A DNA stretch of 64,000 bases from Verrucomicrobiia bacterium (GTDB lineage Bacteria; Verrucomicrobiota; Verrucomicrobiia; Limisphaerales; Fontisphaeraceae), in contig JAOAIT010000061.1 of NCBI GenBank assembly GCA_026414565.1, positions 62,001 through 126,000 of the forward strand, given 5' to 3'. Below are positions 50,163-59,018 of the stretch, piece after piece. Within the stretch, counting starts at the first letter, position 1; each line of letters begins with the position of its first letter. The notes below the pieces were generated by a model that saw nothing but the letters and a program-made list of their open reading frames with translations, was not told where the DNA came from and ran no database searches. The translations under genes and the position numbers were made by a program.

Positions 50163-50184
50163 TCCCCCCGGCGACGCCGGGAGG
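50163..50184 (+). terminator. possible terminator stem after the nucleosidase gene
   Basis: TCCCCCCGGC and GCCGGGAGGG pair around ACG with one mismatch, about 30 bases after the stop; a T run (TTTTTTT at about 50199-50205) is 15 bases further on. The distance weakens the call. Confidence 0.35.
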
Positions 50185-50271
50185 GTGAAGGTGTGGTATT
50201 TTTTTCATTTTCCGCTTTGACAGGCGGCGGGGCGGGTTGGCAAGGTTAAGTATTATTATTGAAACTGAATT

Positions 50272-51552
50272 ATGGCTGAATTAGTTGGCAATCTACTGGT
50301 GGCCCAGTCGGGCGGGCCTACTTCCGTCATTAATGCCAGCGTGGCGGGGGTGGTGACCGAGGCCGGCAAGCATGAGTTCATCGAGGAAATCTACGGGGGG
50401 ATGAATGGCATCCTGGGCATCCTCAATGAGGACTTGATTGATTTGAATGACGAGCAACGGCGGGCGATTGAGGGGCTGCGCTATACGCCGGCGGCGGCGC
50501 TGGGCACCTGCCGGTACAAGATTGACTTCAAGAAGAAGCCGGAAAAGGCGGCCAAGGACATGGACCGGCTGTTTCAGGTGTTTGAGGCCCATAACATCCG
50601 CTACTTTTTCTACATTGGGGGCAACGACTCCCAGGACACCTCCCACAAGGTGCATGAAGAGGCGGTCAAGCGGGGGTACGAGATGCGGGTGATTGGGGTG
50701 CCCAAGACGATTGACAACGATCTGCCGCATACCGATCACTGCCCGGGGTATGGGTCGGTCATCAAGTACAACTGCACCACGGTAATGGAGGTGGGGATTG
50801 ATGTGGGCAGCATGGCCACCGATGACGGCTCCTGCTGCATCATCGAGGTGATGGGCCGCTCGGCGGGGTGGATTGCGGCCGGGACGGTGCTGGCCAAGCG
50901 GGGTGATCCGGCCAATCCGCCGCATATCATTTTGCTGCCGGAAATTCCGTTCGATGAGGATAAATTCGTTGCCAAGGTGAAGGAAGTGGTGGACGCCTAC
51001 AAGTATTGCGTGGTGGTGGTGGGCGAGGGCGTGAAATACCCGAATGGCGAGGAAATTGGGGCGGACAAGACGCGCCTGGACGCATTTGGCCATCCGGTGC
51101 TGGCGGGGGCGGCGGAGAAGCTCAAGCAGATTGTGCAGGGCCGGCTGAACACCAAGACGCGGACGGTGCTGCTGGGCTACGCGCAGCGGGCGGCGGCGCA
51201 TTGCGCCAGCCTGACCGACTCGAACAACGCGTTTGCCGTGGGAGAAGCCGCGGTGCGTGCGGCGGTGGAGGGCAAGAGCGGGTACATGGTGAAGATTGTG
51301 CGCCAGGTGGGGGCTGGTGGCCTGATTCAATGGAGCACGGATCTGCAGCCGTTGCAGGATATTGCCAACGTGGAGCATTTCCTGCCGCGGGAATGGATCA
51401 GCGAGGACGGCTTCATGCCCAACGAGAAATTTGTGGAGTACGCCCTGCCGCTCATTGAGGGCGAGGTGCGGCCGCCGATGGAGCATGGCCTGCCGAAGTA
51501 TGTGAGCCTGCTCAAGAATCGCGTGGAGAAGAAACTTCCGCCGCGGGCGTAG
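50272..51552 (+). CDS. diphosphate-dependent phosphofructokinase
   Basis: Phosphorylates fructose 6-phosphate in glycolysis. The 426-residue protein is of the PPi-PFK subtype by its key residues: IGGNDSQDTSHKV (115-127) where ATP-type enzymes have GGDGS, and PKTIDNDL (144-151) with Lys145 where ATP enzymes have Gly. YGGMNGILG (41-49), CPGYGSV (157-163) and GRSAGWIAAG are the other family segments. The reaction would be reversible and use pyrophosphate. Isolated gene with its own terminator. Confidence 0.93.
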   Translation: MAELVGNLLVAQSGGPTSVINASVAGVVTEAGKHEFIEEIYGGMNGILGILNEDLIDLNDEQRRAIEGLRYTPAAALGTCRYKIDFKKKPEKAAKDMDRLFQVFEAHNIRYFFYIGGNDSQDTSHKVHEEAVKRGYEMRVIGVPKTIDNDLPHTDHCPGYGSVIKYNCTTVMEVGIDVGSMATDDGSCCIIEVMGRSAGWIAAGTVLAKRGDPANPPHIILLPEIPFDEDKFVAKVKEVVDAYKYCVVVVGEGVKYPNGEEIGADKTRLDAFGHPVLAGAAEKLKQIVQGRLNTKTRTVLLGYAQRAAAHCASLTDSNNAFAVGEAAVRAAVEGKSGYMVKIVRQVGAGGLIQWSTDLQPLQDIANVEHFLPREWISEDGFMPNEKFVEYALPLIEGEVRPPMEHGLPKYVSLLKNRVEKKLPPRA

Positions 51553-51572
51553 GGCAGGTGTTATTTTAGGGC

Positions 51573-51612
51573 AAAGCCCCGAAAACCGGGCGGTTTTCGG
51601 GGCTTTCCTTTT
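51573..51612 (+). terminator. intrinsic terminator after PPi-PFK
   Basis: AAAGCCCCGAAAACCG and CGGTTTTCGGGGCTTT form a perfect 16-pair stem with a 2-base loop, starting 20 bases after the stop and followed by CCTTTT. It lies between convergent genes and could serve both. Confidence 0.9.
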
Positions 51613-51668
51613 GGGCCGAGGCGTCGGCTGCGGGGGGCGGCGCGCCTGGCCGATACATCAGAGGCGGG

Positions 51669-52952
51669 TTATTTGACGTCCAGGCACACCCCTTCGACGG
51701 TGCTGCGGACGTAGAGCCGGCCGTTGCTCAGGGCGGGCGTGGTCCAGCACTTGCCGCTGACGGCTTTGTAGCGTGCCAGCTCCTTGTAGGCGGTGGGGGA
51801 AGGCTCCACCAACACCACGTGGCCATCGTCGGCCAGGGCCACCAGTTTGTTGCCGGCCAGGATGATGTGGCCGGCGCCGAAGCCGGGTTTTTCCCATTTG
51901 ATTTCGCCGGTTTTAACATCCACGCATTTCAAAGGGCCGCGCCCGTACTGTTTGAAACTGAACATGCCGTAGAGGTGGCCGTCCTTGTACACGGGGGTGC
52001 TCCAATGATTGGCCAGCTTGGTGTCGCCCGGCACCTGCCACAGCGGCGTGGCTTTGAACTGCTGGCCTTCTTTGGTGATGCGGCAGGCGCCGCCGCCCAC
52101 GCCATAACCGGCGGAGCAATAAACGATGTCATCGCAAACCACCGGGGAGGCGGCGGTGGAGACGTTGAACTTGTAGGGGAAACGCCACAGCTCGCGTCCG
52201 TCCACCACGGACACGGCGACGAGCCCGCTTTGCATGAAATAGATGATCTGGCGGACGCCGTGAATCGTGGCCACGACGGGCGTGGCATGGGTGATGCGTT
52301 CATTGCCGGTTTTCCAGAGCAGTTGGCCGGTGTTTTTGTTGAAGGCGAGCATGGATGCGCCCTGGCCGCCGCCGGCCACAAAGACAAAATCGCCGTCCAC
52401 CACGGGGGACATGGCGCTTTTCCAGCCGATGTTGCGGCCTTGAAACTCTTTGAGGATGTCCTTGCTCCAGACTTTTTTGCCGGTGGCGGCATCCACGCAG
52501 CTCAGCACGAGGTCCTGGGAGAAGACGTACACCCGGTTGCCGCTGACGGTGGGGGTGGAGCGGGGGCCGTCGCCGCCGCGATTGTCCGGGGCGCCATCGT
52601 CACCGCCTCGGTCATAGATGCCGGGGCCGATGTCAAAGCGCCAGAGGACCTTGCCGGTGTTGGCGTCCAAGGCCACCAATTGTTCCACCGCGCCGCCCTG
52701 TTCCTCGCTTACGAGCTGGGTATAGACCCGGCCCCCGGCCACGGAAAAGGAGCTGAAGCCGCGGGGGGTGGGGACTTTCCAGAGCACTTTGGGGCCGCTG
52801 GCGGGCCAGGGATTCAAGGTTTCCGGGGTGATGCCATTGCCCTGGGGGCCGCGGTAGGCGGGCCAGTCCGCCGCAGGGAGGGTCAGGGCGGTCAGGGCGG
52901 TGGCAAGCATCCAGTGATACAGCCGATGTATCGTATGTGGTTGGATCATCAT
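51669..52952 (-). CDS. exported PQQ-binding-like beta-propeller protein
   Basis: A 427-residue secreted protein. A signal peptide (WMLATALTALTLPAAD) precedes the typical WPAYRGPQGNGITPE start. Repeats such as VALDANTGKVLWRFDIG, VDAATGKKVWSKDI, FNKNTGQLLWKTGNE and VDVKTGEIKWEKPG are PQQ-like propeller blades (ATGKxxW). Propeller proteins of this kind are abundant in Planctomycetes/Verrucomicrobiota and lack PQQ-enzyme catalytic residues, so it is probably non-enzymatic. Function unknown. It converges on PPi-PFK and is near parA on the same strand. Confidence 0.85.
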   Translation of the reverse strand: MMIQPHTIHRLYHWMLATALTALTLPAADWPAYRGPQGNGITPETLNPWPASGPKVLWKVPTPRGFSSFSVAGGRVYTQLVSEEQGGAVEQLVALDANTGKVLWRFDIGPGIYDRGGDDGAPDNRGGDGPRSTPTVSGNRVYVFSQDLVLSCVDAATGKKVWSKDILKEFQGRNIGWKSAMSPVVDGDFVFVAGGGQGASMLAFNKNTGQLLWKTGNERITHATPVVATIHGVRQIIYFMQSGLVAVSVVDGRELWRFPYKFNVSTAASPVVCDDIVYCSAGYGVGGGACRITKEGQQFKATPLWQVPGDTKLANHWSTPVYKDGHLYGMFSFKQYGRGPLKCVDVKTGEIKWEKPGFGAGHIILAGNKLVALADDGHVVLVEPSPTAYKELARYKAVSGKCWTTPALSNGRLYVRSTVEGVCLDVK

Positions 52953-53016
52953 GGTATGTCAAAGCTGTTGCCTTGGACGCGCCGGGCCAGGGGCTTCTTC
53001 AATGGCGGGGCGATTT

Positions 53017-53793
53017 TCAGATGCCCAGGCGCTGGCAGAACTCCTGGGCCAGGACTTCATAGGCGGCGGCGCCCGCACTGTATTTATCGTAATGAATGAT
53101 GGGCTTGCCAAAGCTGGGCGCCTCGGCCAGGCGGGTGGTGCGGGGGATGACGGTGTCAAAGACAATGGGGCCGAAGTGCTGGCGGACCTCGCCCTCGACC
53201 TGGCGGGAAAGGTTGGTGCGGGCGTCAAACATGGTCATCACCACGCCAAAGAGATGGAGGCGGGGGTTAACGCCGGTATCGCGGAGCTGATTGATGATGC
53301 GGGTGAGGCTGGAGATGCCCTCCAGGGCGTAGTACTCGCACTGGAGGGGGACCACCAGGCCATCCGCGGCGGCGAAGGCGTTGAGGGTCAACACTGCCAG
53401 GGAGGGGGGGCAGTCAATCAGCACGACCTGGTATTGATTGGCGTGGAGCACCGGCTCCAGGGCCAGAGCGAGGCGGTGGAGGTGCTGATCGGCACGGATC
53501 AACTCGACATCGGCCCCGCACAAATCCATCTCGCTGGGGATGGCATCGAGCCGCTCAAAGGGGGTACGTTTGATTTTTTCGGTCAGGGAGCCTTGCCCCA
53601 GGAGGGGGCCATAGGCGCTGCCGCCGGGTTCTTTTTCCAGGCCCACGCCGCTGGTGGCGTTGGCCTGGGGGTCCAGGTCCAGCAGGAGCACACGCCGTCC
53701 CTGCGCGGCCACGCAGGCGGCCAGATTCACGGCAGTGGTGGTTTTGCCCACCCCGCCTTTCTGGTTGGCCACGGCAATGACTTTGGTCGCCAC
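53017..53793 (-). CDS. parA: ParA/Soj-family chromosome-partition ATPase
   Basis: A 258-residue deviant Walker ATPase, MATKVIAVANQKGGVGKTTTAVNLA (Walker A with the signature Lys at residue 12), LLLDLDPQAN, VVLIDCPPSL and QCEYYALEG. Length fits Soj without an N-terminal helix-turn-helix. No parB lies next to it in this window; parB normally follows parA. It is divergent from pdhA across 147 bases. Confidence 0.93.
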   Translation of the reverse strand: MATKVIAVANQKGGVGKTTTAVNLAACVAAQGRRVLLLDLDPQANATSGVGLEKEPGGSAYGPLLGQGSLTEKIKRTPFERLDAIPSEMDLCGADVELIRADQHLHRLALALEPVLHANQYQVVLIDCPPSLAVLTLNAFAAADGLVVPLQCEYYALEGISSLTRIINQLRDTGVNPRLHLFGVVMTMFDARTNLSRQVEGEVRQHFGPIVFDTVIPRTTRLAEAPSFGKPIIHYDKYSAGAAAYEVLAQEFCQRLGI

Positions 53794-53940
53794 GCCGCTG
53801 ATTTAAGGGAAAGCGCGCCGGGAGGACAGCAAAAAATGGGCGCGGGGGGCGGGCAGCCGGGGCCGGGCGGGGGCGGCCGGGGTGGGCCGGGTTTCTGCAA
53901 AAAGTTTGCGGCAGGCTGGCCGATTGCTTAAACTGGGCGC
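53794..53940. other. divergent intergenic region, parA and pdhA
   Basis: 147 bases, GC-rich except AAAAAGTTTGCGGCAGG and TTGCTTAAACTGGGCGC just before pdhA. A candidate promoter for pdhA is not clear. No parS-like TGTTTCACGTGAAACA site was seen. Confidence 0.35.
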
Positions 53941-54969
53941 ATGGTCGAGACACAAGCGACCCGGGATGTGGTTGGGGAGCAGGAGGCGGAGGGCCTGGCT
54001 CAGGCTTTCCGCTGGATGTTGCTGGCCCGTGCCCTGGATGAAAAAATGGCCAATCTGTACCGGGGAGGCCGGATTCATGGCGGGGTGTTTCTGGGACGCG
54101 GGCAGGAGGCGTTGAGTGTGGCGGTGGGGATGAATCTGCGCCGGGGGGATATTTTTGCGCCGCTGATACGCGATTTGGCGGGGCGGCTGGCCTTTGGCGA
54201 GCCGGTGCTGGATGCTGTGCGCACGCACTTGGGGTCGGTGTTAGGCCCGATGCGTGGCCGGGATGGCAACATTCACCGGGGGCGTTTGGAGATGGGGTTG
54301 TATCCCATGATCAGCCATTTGGGGGCGATGATTTCAGTGGTCAACGGGGCGTTGATGGCGCGGCGGATGCAGGGGCGGTCGGGCACGGTGGGGGCGACCT
54401 GCATTGGGGATGGAGGGACGTCCACCGGCGCTTTTCATGAAGCGGTGAATCAGGCGGCGGTGGAGCGGCTGCCGCTGGTGTTGGTGATTGCCGACAATCA
54501 ATACGCCTACAGCACGCCCACCAGCCGGCAATATGCCTGTGCGCGGCTGCTGGATCGGGCTGCGGGTTACGGGGTGGAAGGCCATGCGGTGGACGGCACC
54601 GATCTTGGCGCCTGCCTGGCCACGCTGCGCGAGGCCGTGGGGCGCGCCCGGGCGGGGCGGGGTCCGCAGATGGTGGTGGCCACGCTGCTGCGGTTGTGCG
54701 GGCACGGGGAGCATGATGATGCCTCGTATGTTAATCCCAAATTAAAGGAGCTGCCGGTGGGGCGGGACTGCCTGGGGGTGGCGGAGCAGCAGGTGCTGGA
54801 GAGGGGGCGGGTCACTCCCGCCGAAGTGCAGCGGTGGCGGCAGGAGGCGCAGCAGCAGGTGGAGGCGGCGGTGGCGCAAGTGCAGCAGGAGCCGGTGCCT
54901 GATCCGGTGACGGAGCGTTGGGAGGCCATCAGCACCACGCGGTTGTTGGATCAGTTTGCTTCCACCTAA
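53941..54969 (+). CDS. pdhA: pyruvate dehydrogenase E1 component alpha subunit
   Basis: Thiamine-diphosphate-dependent decarboxylation of pyruvate (or a branched-chain 2-oxoacid). The 342 residues show the TPP motif GDGGTSTGAFHEAVNQA at 156-172 with Asn186 (IADNQYAYSTP), RGGRIHGGVFLGRGQEAL near 41-58 and HGEHDDASYV near 250-259, the last being the phosphorylation-loop region. Length is typical. First gene of pdhA-pdhB-pdhC. The E2 lacks features decisive for pyruvate versus branched-chain, so pyruvate is the likely but not certain substrate. Confidence 0.92.
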   Translation: MVETQATRDVVGEQEAEGLAQAFRWMLLARALDEKMANLYRGGRIHGGVFLGRGQEALSVAVGMNLRRGDIFAPLIRDLAGRLAFGEPVLDAVRTHLGSVLGPMRGRDGNIHRGRLEMGLYPMISHLGAMISVVNGALMARRMQGRSGTVGATCIGDGGTSTGAFHEAVNQAAVERLPLVLVIADNQYAYSTPTSRQYACARLLDRAAGYGVEGHAVDGTDLGACLATLREAVGRARAGRGPQMVVATLLRLCGHGEHDDASYVNPKLKELPVGRDCLGVAEQQVLERGRVTPAEVQRWRQEAQQQVEAAVAQVQQEPVPDPVTERWEAISTTRLLDQFAST

Positions 54970-54986
54970 GGGGGATTTGGGGAGTC

Positions 54987-55952
54987 ATGAGCATCACCTA
55001 CCTTGAAGCCATCCGCGCCGCGCAGGCCAGGGCCCTGGCGGAAGATCCGCGGGTGTTCATTTACGGGCAGGACGTGGGCGCGTTTGGGGGGGCCTTCAAG
55101 GCCACCAAGAATCTGCAGCAAGAATTTCCGGGGCGGGTGCTGGATGCGCCGATCAGCGAAGATGCCATCCTGGGATCGGCGGTGGGGGCGGCCATTGAAG
55201 GGATGCGGCCGATTGTGGAGATTCAGTTTGCCGATTTCAGCACGGTGGCGTTCAACCAGATTGTCAATCAGGCGGCGACGTTGTTCTGGCGCACGGGCAG
55301 ACCGTGCCCCATCGTGGTGCGGCTGCCGTCGGGGGGGACGATGGGGAGCGGGCCTTTCCACAGTCAGAGCATGGAGGCGCTGTATGCGCATTATCCCGGG
55401 CTGATTGTGATGACGCCCGCGACGGTGGAGGACGCTTACAGCATGTTGCTGGAGGCGGTGGCGCTGGATGATCCGGTGATTTTCTGCGAGCACAAATTTC
55501 TTTATTACCACTTGAAGGCGGAGGCCCTGCCGGAGACGGCCCTGCCGGTGGGCCGGGCCCGGATTGCGCGGCCGGGCCGTGATCTGTCGCTGGTGACCTA
55601 CAGCGCCATGGTGCACGAGGCGCTGGCCGCCGCGGAGGAGCTGGCGGCGGAGGGGGCGGAGCTGGAGATTGTGGATCTGCGTTCGGTCAAGCCGCTGGAT
55701 ACGGATACGGTCATGGCTTCGGTGGCGCGCACGGGGCGGTTGCTGGCGGTGGGCGAAGCGTGGCCGTGGGGCGGGGTGACGGCGGAGGTGGTGGCGCGGG
55801 TGGCGGCGGAGGGTTTTAATTTGCTGGATGCGCCGCCGCAGCGGTTGAATGCCAAGGACACGCCGATACCGTTTCATCCCAATTTGTGGGCGGCGCACCG
55901 GCCCACGGCGCGGTCCATCGCGGATGCCGCCCGGAAACTTTTGCGGTTATGA
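54987..55952 (+). CDS. pdhB: pyruvate dehydrogenase E1 component beta subunit
   Basis: Pairs with the alpha subunit to form E1. The 321 residues include MSITYLEAIRAAQARALAEDPRVFIYGQDVG, APISEDAILGSAVGAAIEGMRPIVEIQFADF and LPSGGTMGSGPFHSQSMEALYAHYPGL, the standard transketolase-beta fold segments. Start at 54987 has GGGGAG only two bases away and an alternative AAGGGGGA further upstream. Starts 17 bases after pdhA. Confidence 0.95.
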   Translation: MSITYLEAIRAAQARALAEDPRVFIYGQDVGAFGGAFKATKNLQQEFPGRVLDAPISEDAILGSAVGAAIEGMRPIVEIQFADFSTVAFNQIVNQAATLFWRTGRPCPIVVRLPSGGTMGSGPFHSQSMEALYAHYPGLIVMTPATVEDAYSMLLEAVALDDPVIFCEHKFLYYHLKAEALPETALPVGRARIARPGRDLSLVTYSAMVHEALAAAEELAAEGAELEIVDLRSVKPLDTDTVMASVARTGRLLAVGEAWPWGGVTAEVVARVAAEGFNLLDAPPQRLNAKDTPIPFHPNLWAAHRPTARSIADAARKLLRL

Positions 55953-55988
55953 ACGGCCCTTGCACCTGATGCAACCTGCCTTTGCCTT

Positions 55989-57197
55989 ATGCCATACGTA
56001 CCGATTTTAATGCCCCAGTTGGGCGAGTCCATTGCCGAGGCCACCGTGGTGCGCCTGTTGGCGGCGCCGGGGGACAAGGTGGAGAATCACCAGGAGGTGT
56101 TGGAGGTGGAAACCAACAAGGCCACCATGACGGTGGTCAGCCCCTGCGCCGGCCGGCTGGCCGAATGGCTGGTGCAGGTCAATGAGAGTTATCCGGTGGG
56201 CAGCGTGCTGGGCCACATTGAAGTGGAGCAACCGGCGGCTCCGCCGCCTGCGGCCGCGCCGCAAACCCCGGTGGCCGCCGCTGCGGCGCCTCCGGCGGGG
56301 ACGCCCACGGCCACGGCCCTGCCGCTCACGCCGCCGCCCCAGAAGGTGGAGCCGCGGGTGAGGGGCCTGCCGGTGCCCGCGGACCGGCTGGGGGCCACTT
56401 ACATGTCGCCGCGGCTGAAGGCGCGGATTCAGGAGCTGGGTTTGCAGGCGGCTGACCTGGCCGGCATTGCCGGCAGCGGAGCGGGGGGGCGGGTCACCAT
56501 TGAGGACTTTGAGCGGTACATTGCCCATCTGGAACAGCAGAAACTCACGCCAGCTTCGCCCATGCGGGTGGCGGTGGCCGATGCCATGCGGCGGAGCTGG
56601 ACGCGGCCGCTGGCGACGGTGGGGCTGCCGGTGGTTTTGGATCCCTTGTTGCAGCATCGCAAACAATTTGAGCCCAAACCCGGCCCCACCTTGTACGCCC
56701 TGCGGGCGCTGGCGCTGGCCCTGGCGGAGAACAGCGCGCCGGCGGGCCGGCTGGTGGGGGCGCGGATAGTGCATCCGCCGGCGGTGGACATTGGCTTTGC
56801 CGTCGAGGCGGAGGAAGGGGTGCTGGTGCCGGTAATTCGCGCGGCGGACAAGAAAACCCTGGCGGAGCTGGTGCCGTTGTATGACCGGCTGCTGCAGCAG
56901 GCGCGGGCGCGGAATCTGCCGGCCGATGCCACGGGCGGCTCGATCTGCACGGTGACGAATTACGGCACGTTTGGGTTGATCTGGGCCACGCCGATACCGC
57001 TGCCGGAGCAAACCCTGGTGCTGGGTCTGGGGGCCGGGCGCAAGGTGCCCCGCTGGGATGAAGCCCGGGGTCAGTTTGTGCCGGTGATGGAGGCTTATTT
57101 GACGCTGAGCTTTGATCATCGCGTGCTGGATGGCGGCGCCGCCGGGCGCCTTCTGACGCGCATTGCGGCCCTGATGAACCAGCCGGAAATCCTCTAA
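55989..57197 (+). CDS. pdhC: dihydrolipoamide acetyltransferase E2 component
   Basis: E2 of the 2-oxoacid dehydrogenase complex, 402 residues: one lipoyl domain (1-80, lipoyl Lys44 in VETNKATMTV), an Ala/Pro-rich linker (82-120), a peripheral-subunit-binding domain (MSPRLKARIQELG..GSGAGGRVTIEDFERYI, about 138-180) and a catalytic domain ending DHRVLDGGAAG with His377 and Asp381. The catalytic domain is on the short side but complete. No E3 gene (lpdA) is in the window. The next gene, nfo, follows 18 bases on. Confidence 0.93.
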   Translation: MPYVPILMPQLGESIAEATVVRLLAAPGDKVENHQEVLEVETNKATMTVVSPCAGRLAEWLVQVNESYPVGSVLGHIEVEQPAAPPPAAAPQTPVAAAAAPPAGTPTATALPLTPPPQKVEPRVRGLPVPADRLGATYMSPRLKARIQELGLQAADLAGIAGSGAGGRVTIEDFERYIAHLEQQKLTPASPMRVAVADAMRRSWTRPLATVGLPVVLDPLLQHRKQFEPKPGPTLYALRALALALAENSAPAGRLVGARIVHPPAVDIGFAVEAEEGVLVPVIRAADKKTLAELVPLYDRLLQQARARNLPADATGGSICTVTNYGTFGLIWATPIPLPEQTLVLGLGAGRKVPRWDEARGQFVPVMEAYLTLSFDHRVLDGGAAGRLLTRIAALMNQPEIL

Positions 57198-57215
57198 GCG
57201 GCCGGAGCGCATGGC

Positions 57216-58160
57216 ATGAGACTGGGCGCGCACATGTCCACCAGCGGGGGGGTTCATCGGGCCTTGGAGCGCGGGCTGGGGATTGGGTGTGAGGTGGTGC
57301 AATTGTTTGTTAAAAACAACATGCAGTGGTTTGGCCGCCCCTATGCGCCGGAGGAAATTGCCCGTTTTGCCGGCGTCCTGGCGGAGGGGCGGCTGGCGTC
57401 GGTGTTTGGGCACACGGGTTATCTCATCAACATTGCCGCGCCGGCTTCGGCCAACCGCGAGCGCTCCCTGGAGTCGTTGACCCAGGAGATTCAACTGGCC
57501 GGCAGTCTGGGGCTGCCGTTTCTGGTGCTGCACCCCGGGGCCCATCTGGGCCAGGGGGAGGAGGCCGGATTGCGGCAGGCGGCGGCGGCTTTGGATGAGG
57601 TGTTTGCGGCCACGGCGGATTCGCCCGTGCGCCTTGCGCTGGAAAACACAGCGGGACAAGGCACCTGTCTGGGGCACCGGTTGGAGCATTTGTTTGAATT
57701 GTATGCCCGGGTGAAGCATCCGCAGCGTCTGGGATTGTGTCTGGACACGGCCCATTTTTTTGCGGCGGGTTATGATGTGCGGCTGCCGCAGGTGTGGGAC
57801 GCGGTCATTGCGGAGTGCGAGCGGCGGCTGGGGTTGGAGCAGATTTTGGCGGTGCATCTGAACGATTCCAAGAGCGAGCTCGGCTCGCGGGTGGACCGCC
57901 ATGCCGGCATCGGCCAGGGGGCCATGGGCCGCGAGGCCTTCCGGCACATCGTCAATGATGCCCGCTTTCGCGAGCTGCCCGGCTGTCTGGAGACGCCGAA
58001 GTCGGAAGATTTGCACGAGGATGTGGAGAATCTGGCCGTGTTGCGCAGTTTGCTGGCCAGGGCGCCCGCCTCCGCCGGGGGGGAAGCCAAAGCCGGGGCA
58101 GGTCTTGGCAAGCCGCGCAAACGCAAGCATATTAGGAGAACATTGGGAAACAGGAATTGA
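57216..58160 (+). CDS. nfo: endonuclease IV (AP endonuclease)
   Basis: Zinc-dependent apurinic/apyrimidinic endonuclease for base-excision repair. The 314-residue TIM barrel has MRLGAHMSTSGGVHRAL, FGHTGYLIN, LVLHPGAH, LALENTAGQGTCLG, GLCLDTAHFFAAGYD and HLNDSKSELGSRVDRHAGIGQG, which supply the nine zinc ligands. The basic C-terminus (KPRKRKHIRRTLGNRN) is not part of the fold. It follows pdhC by 18 bases and precedes the AIM24 gene by 3. Confidence 0.96.
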   Translation: MRLGAHMSTSGGVHRALERGLGIGCEVVQLFVKNNMQWFGRPYAPEEIARFAGVLAEGRLASVFGHTGYLINIAAPASANRERSLESLTQEIQLAGSLGLPFLVLHPGAHLGQGEEAGLRQAAAALDEVFAATADSPVRLALENTAGQGTCLGHRLEHLFELYARVKHPQRLGLCLDTAHFFAAGYDVRLPQVWDAVIAECERRLGLEQILAVHLNDSKSELGSRVDRHAGIGQGAMGREAFRHIVNDARFRELPGCLETPKSEDLHEDVENLAVLRSLLARAPASAGGEAKAGAGLGKPRKRKHIRRTLGNRN

Positions 58161-58163
58161 CTT

Positions 58164-59000
58164 ATGGAAAAACCACCTATGGTGCCACCGGTGATTGGCA
58201 GTGCCACTCCTCCGCGAGTGATGCACGAGATAGATTTCAAGATTTTCGGCGACGACATGCAGTTCGTCGAGATCGAGTTGGACCCCATGGAGGCGGCGGT
58301 GGCCGAATCGGGCGCCATGATGTACATGGAAGACGGGATTGAGATGGAAACCGTGTTTGGCGACGGCTCGCAGCAGAGCAGCGGGTTGCTCGGTGTGCTG
58401 GTGGGGGCGGGCAAGCGTCTGCTGACCGGCGAGAGCCTGTTCATGACAGTCTTTCAAAACCGTGCCTCCGGCAAGCGCCGCGTGGCGTTTGGCGCGCCGT
58501 ATCCGGGCAGGATCATCCCGGTGCATCTGGCCGAGCTGGGGGGCGAGCTGCATGCCCAGAAAGACGCCTTTTTGTGCGCGGCCAAGGGCGTGTCGGTGGG
58601 CATCGCGTTTCAGCGCCGGTTTGGCGCCGGTTTGTTTGGCGGGGAGGGCTTCATCCTGCAGCGGCTGCAGGGGGATGGCTATGCCTTCATCCATGCGGGG
58701 GGCGCGTTGTGCGAGAAGACCCTGGCGCCGGGCGAGGTGCTGCGGGTGGACACCGGCTGCGTGGTGGCGTTTCAGCCTTCGGTGGAGTTTGACATTCAAT
58801 TTGTCGGGAAAATCAAGACGGCGTTGTTTGGCGGGGAAGGCTTGTTCTTTGCCACCCTGCGCGGCCCGGGGCGGGTCTGGCTCCAAAGCCTGCCGCTGAG
58901 CCGCATGGCTGATCGCATTGTCTCCGCAGCCCAGGCGGGCGGCCGGCGCGAAGAAGGCTCGGTGCTGGGCGGGCTGGGGAATCTGCTGGATGGGGACTAG
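58164..59000 (+). CDS. AIM24/TIGR00266 family protein
   Basis: A 278-residue cytoplasmic protein of the AIM24 family (all-beta fold related to mitochondrial AIM24, role uncertain). Family segments [64 protein letters not shown] and [16 protein letters not shown] are visible. The start MEKPPM could also be MHEIDF at about 58224. It follows nfo by 3 bases. Confidence 0.85.
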   Translation: MEKPPMVPPVIGSATPPRVMHEIDFKIFGDDMQFVEIELDPMEAAVAESGAMMYMEDGIEMETVFGDGSQQSSGLLGVLVGAGKRLLTGESLFMTVFQNRASGKRRVAFGAPYPGRIIPVHLAELGGELHAQKDAFLCAAKGVSVGIAFQRRFGAGLFGGEGFILQRLQGDGYAFIHAGGALCEKTLAPGEVLRVDTGCVVAFQPSVEFDIQFVGKIKTALFGGEGLFFATLRGPGRVWLQSLPLSRMADRIVSAAQAGGRREEGSVLGGLGNLLDGD

Positions 59001-59018
59001 GCCGGGGGGAGTTTTTTG

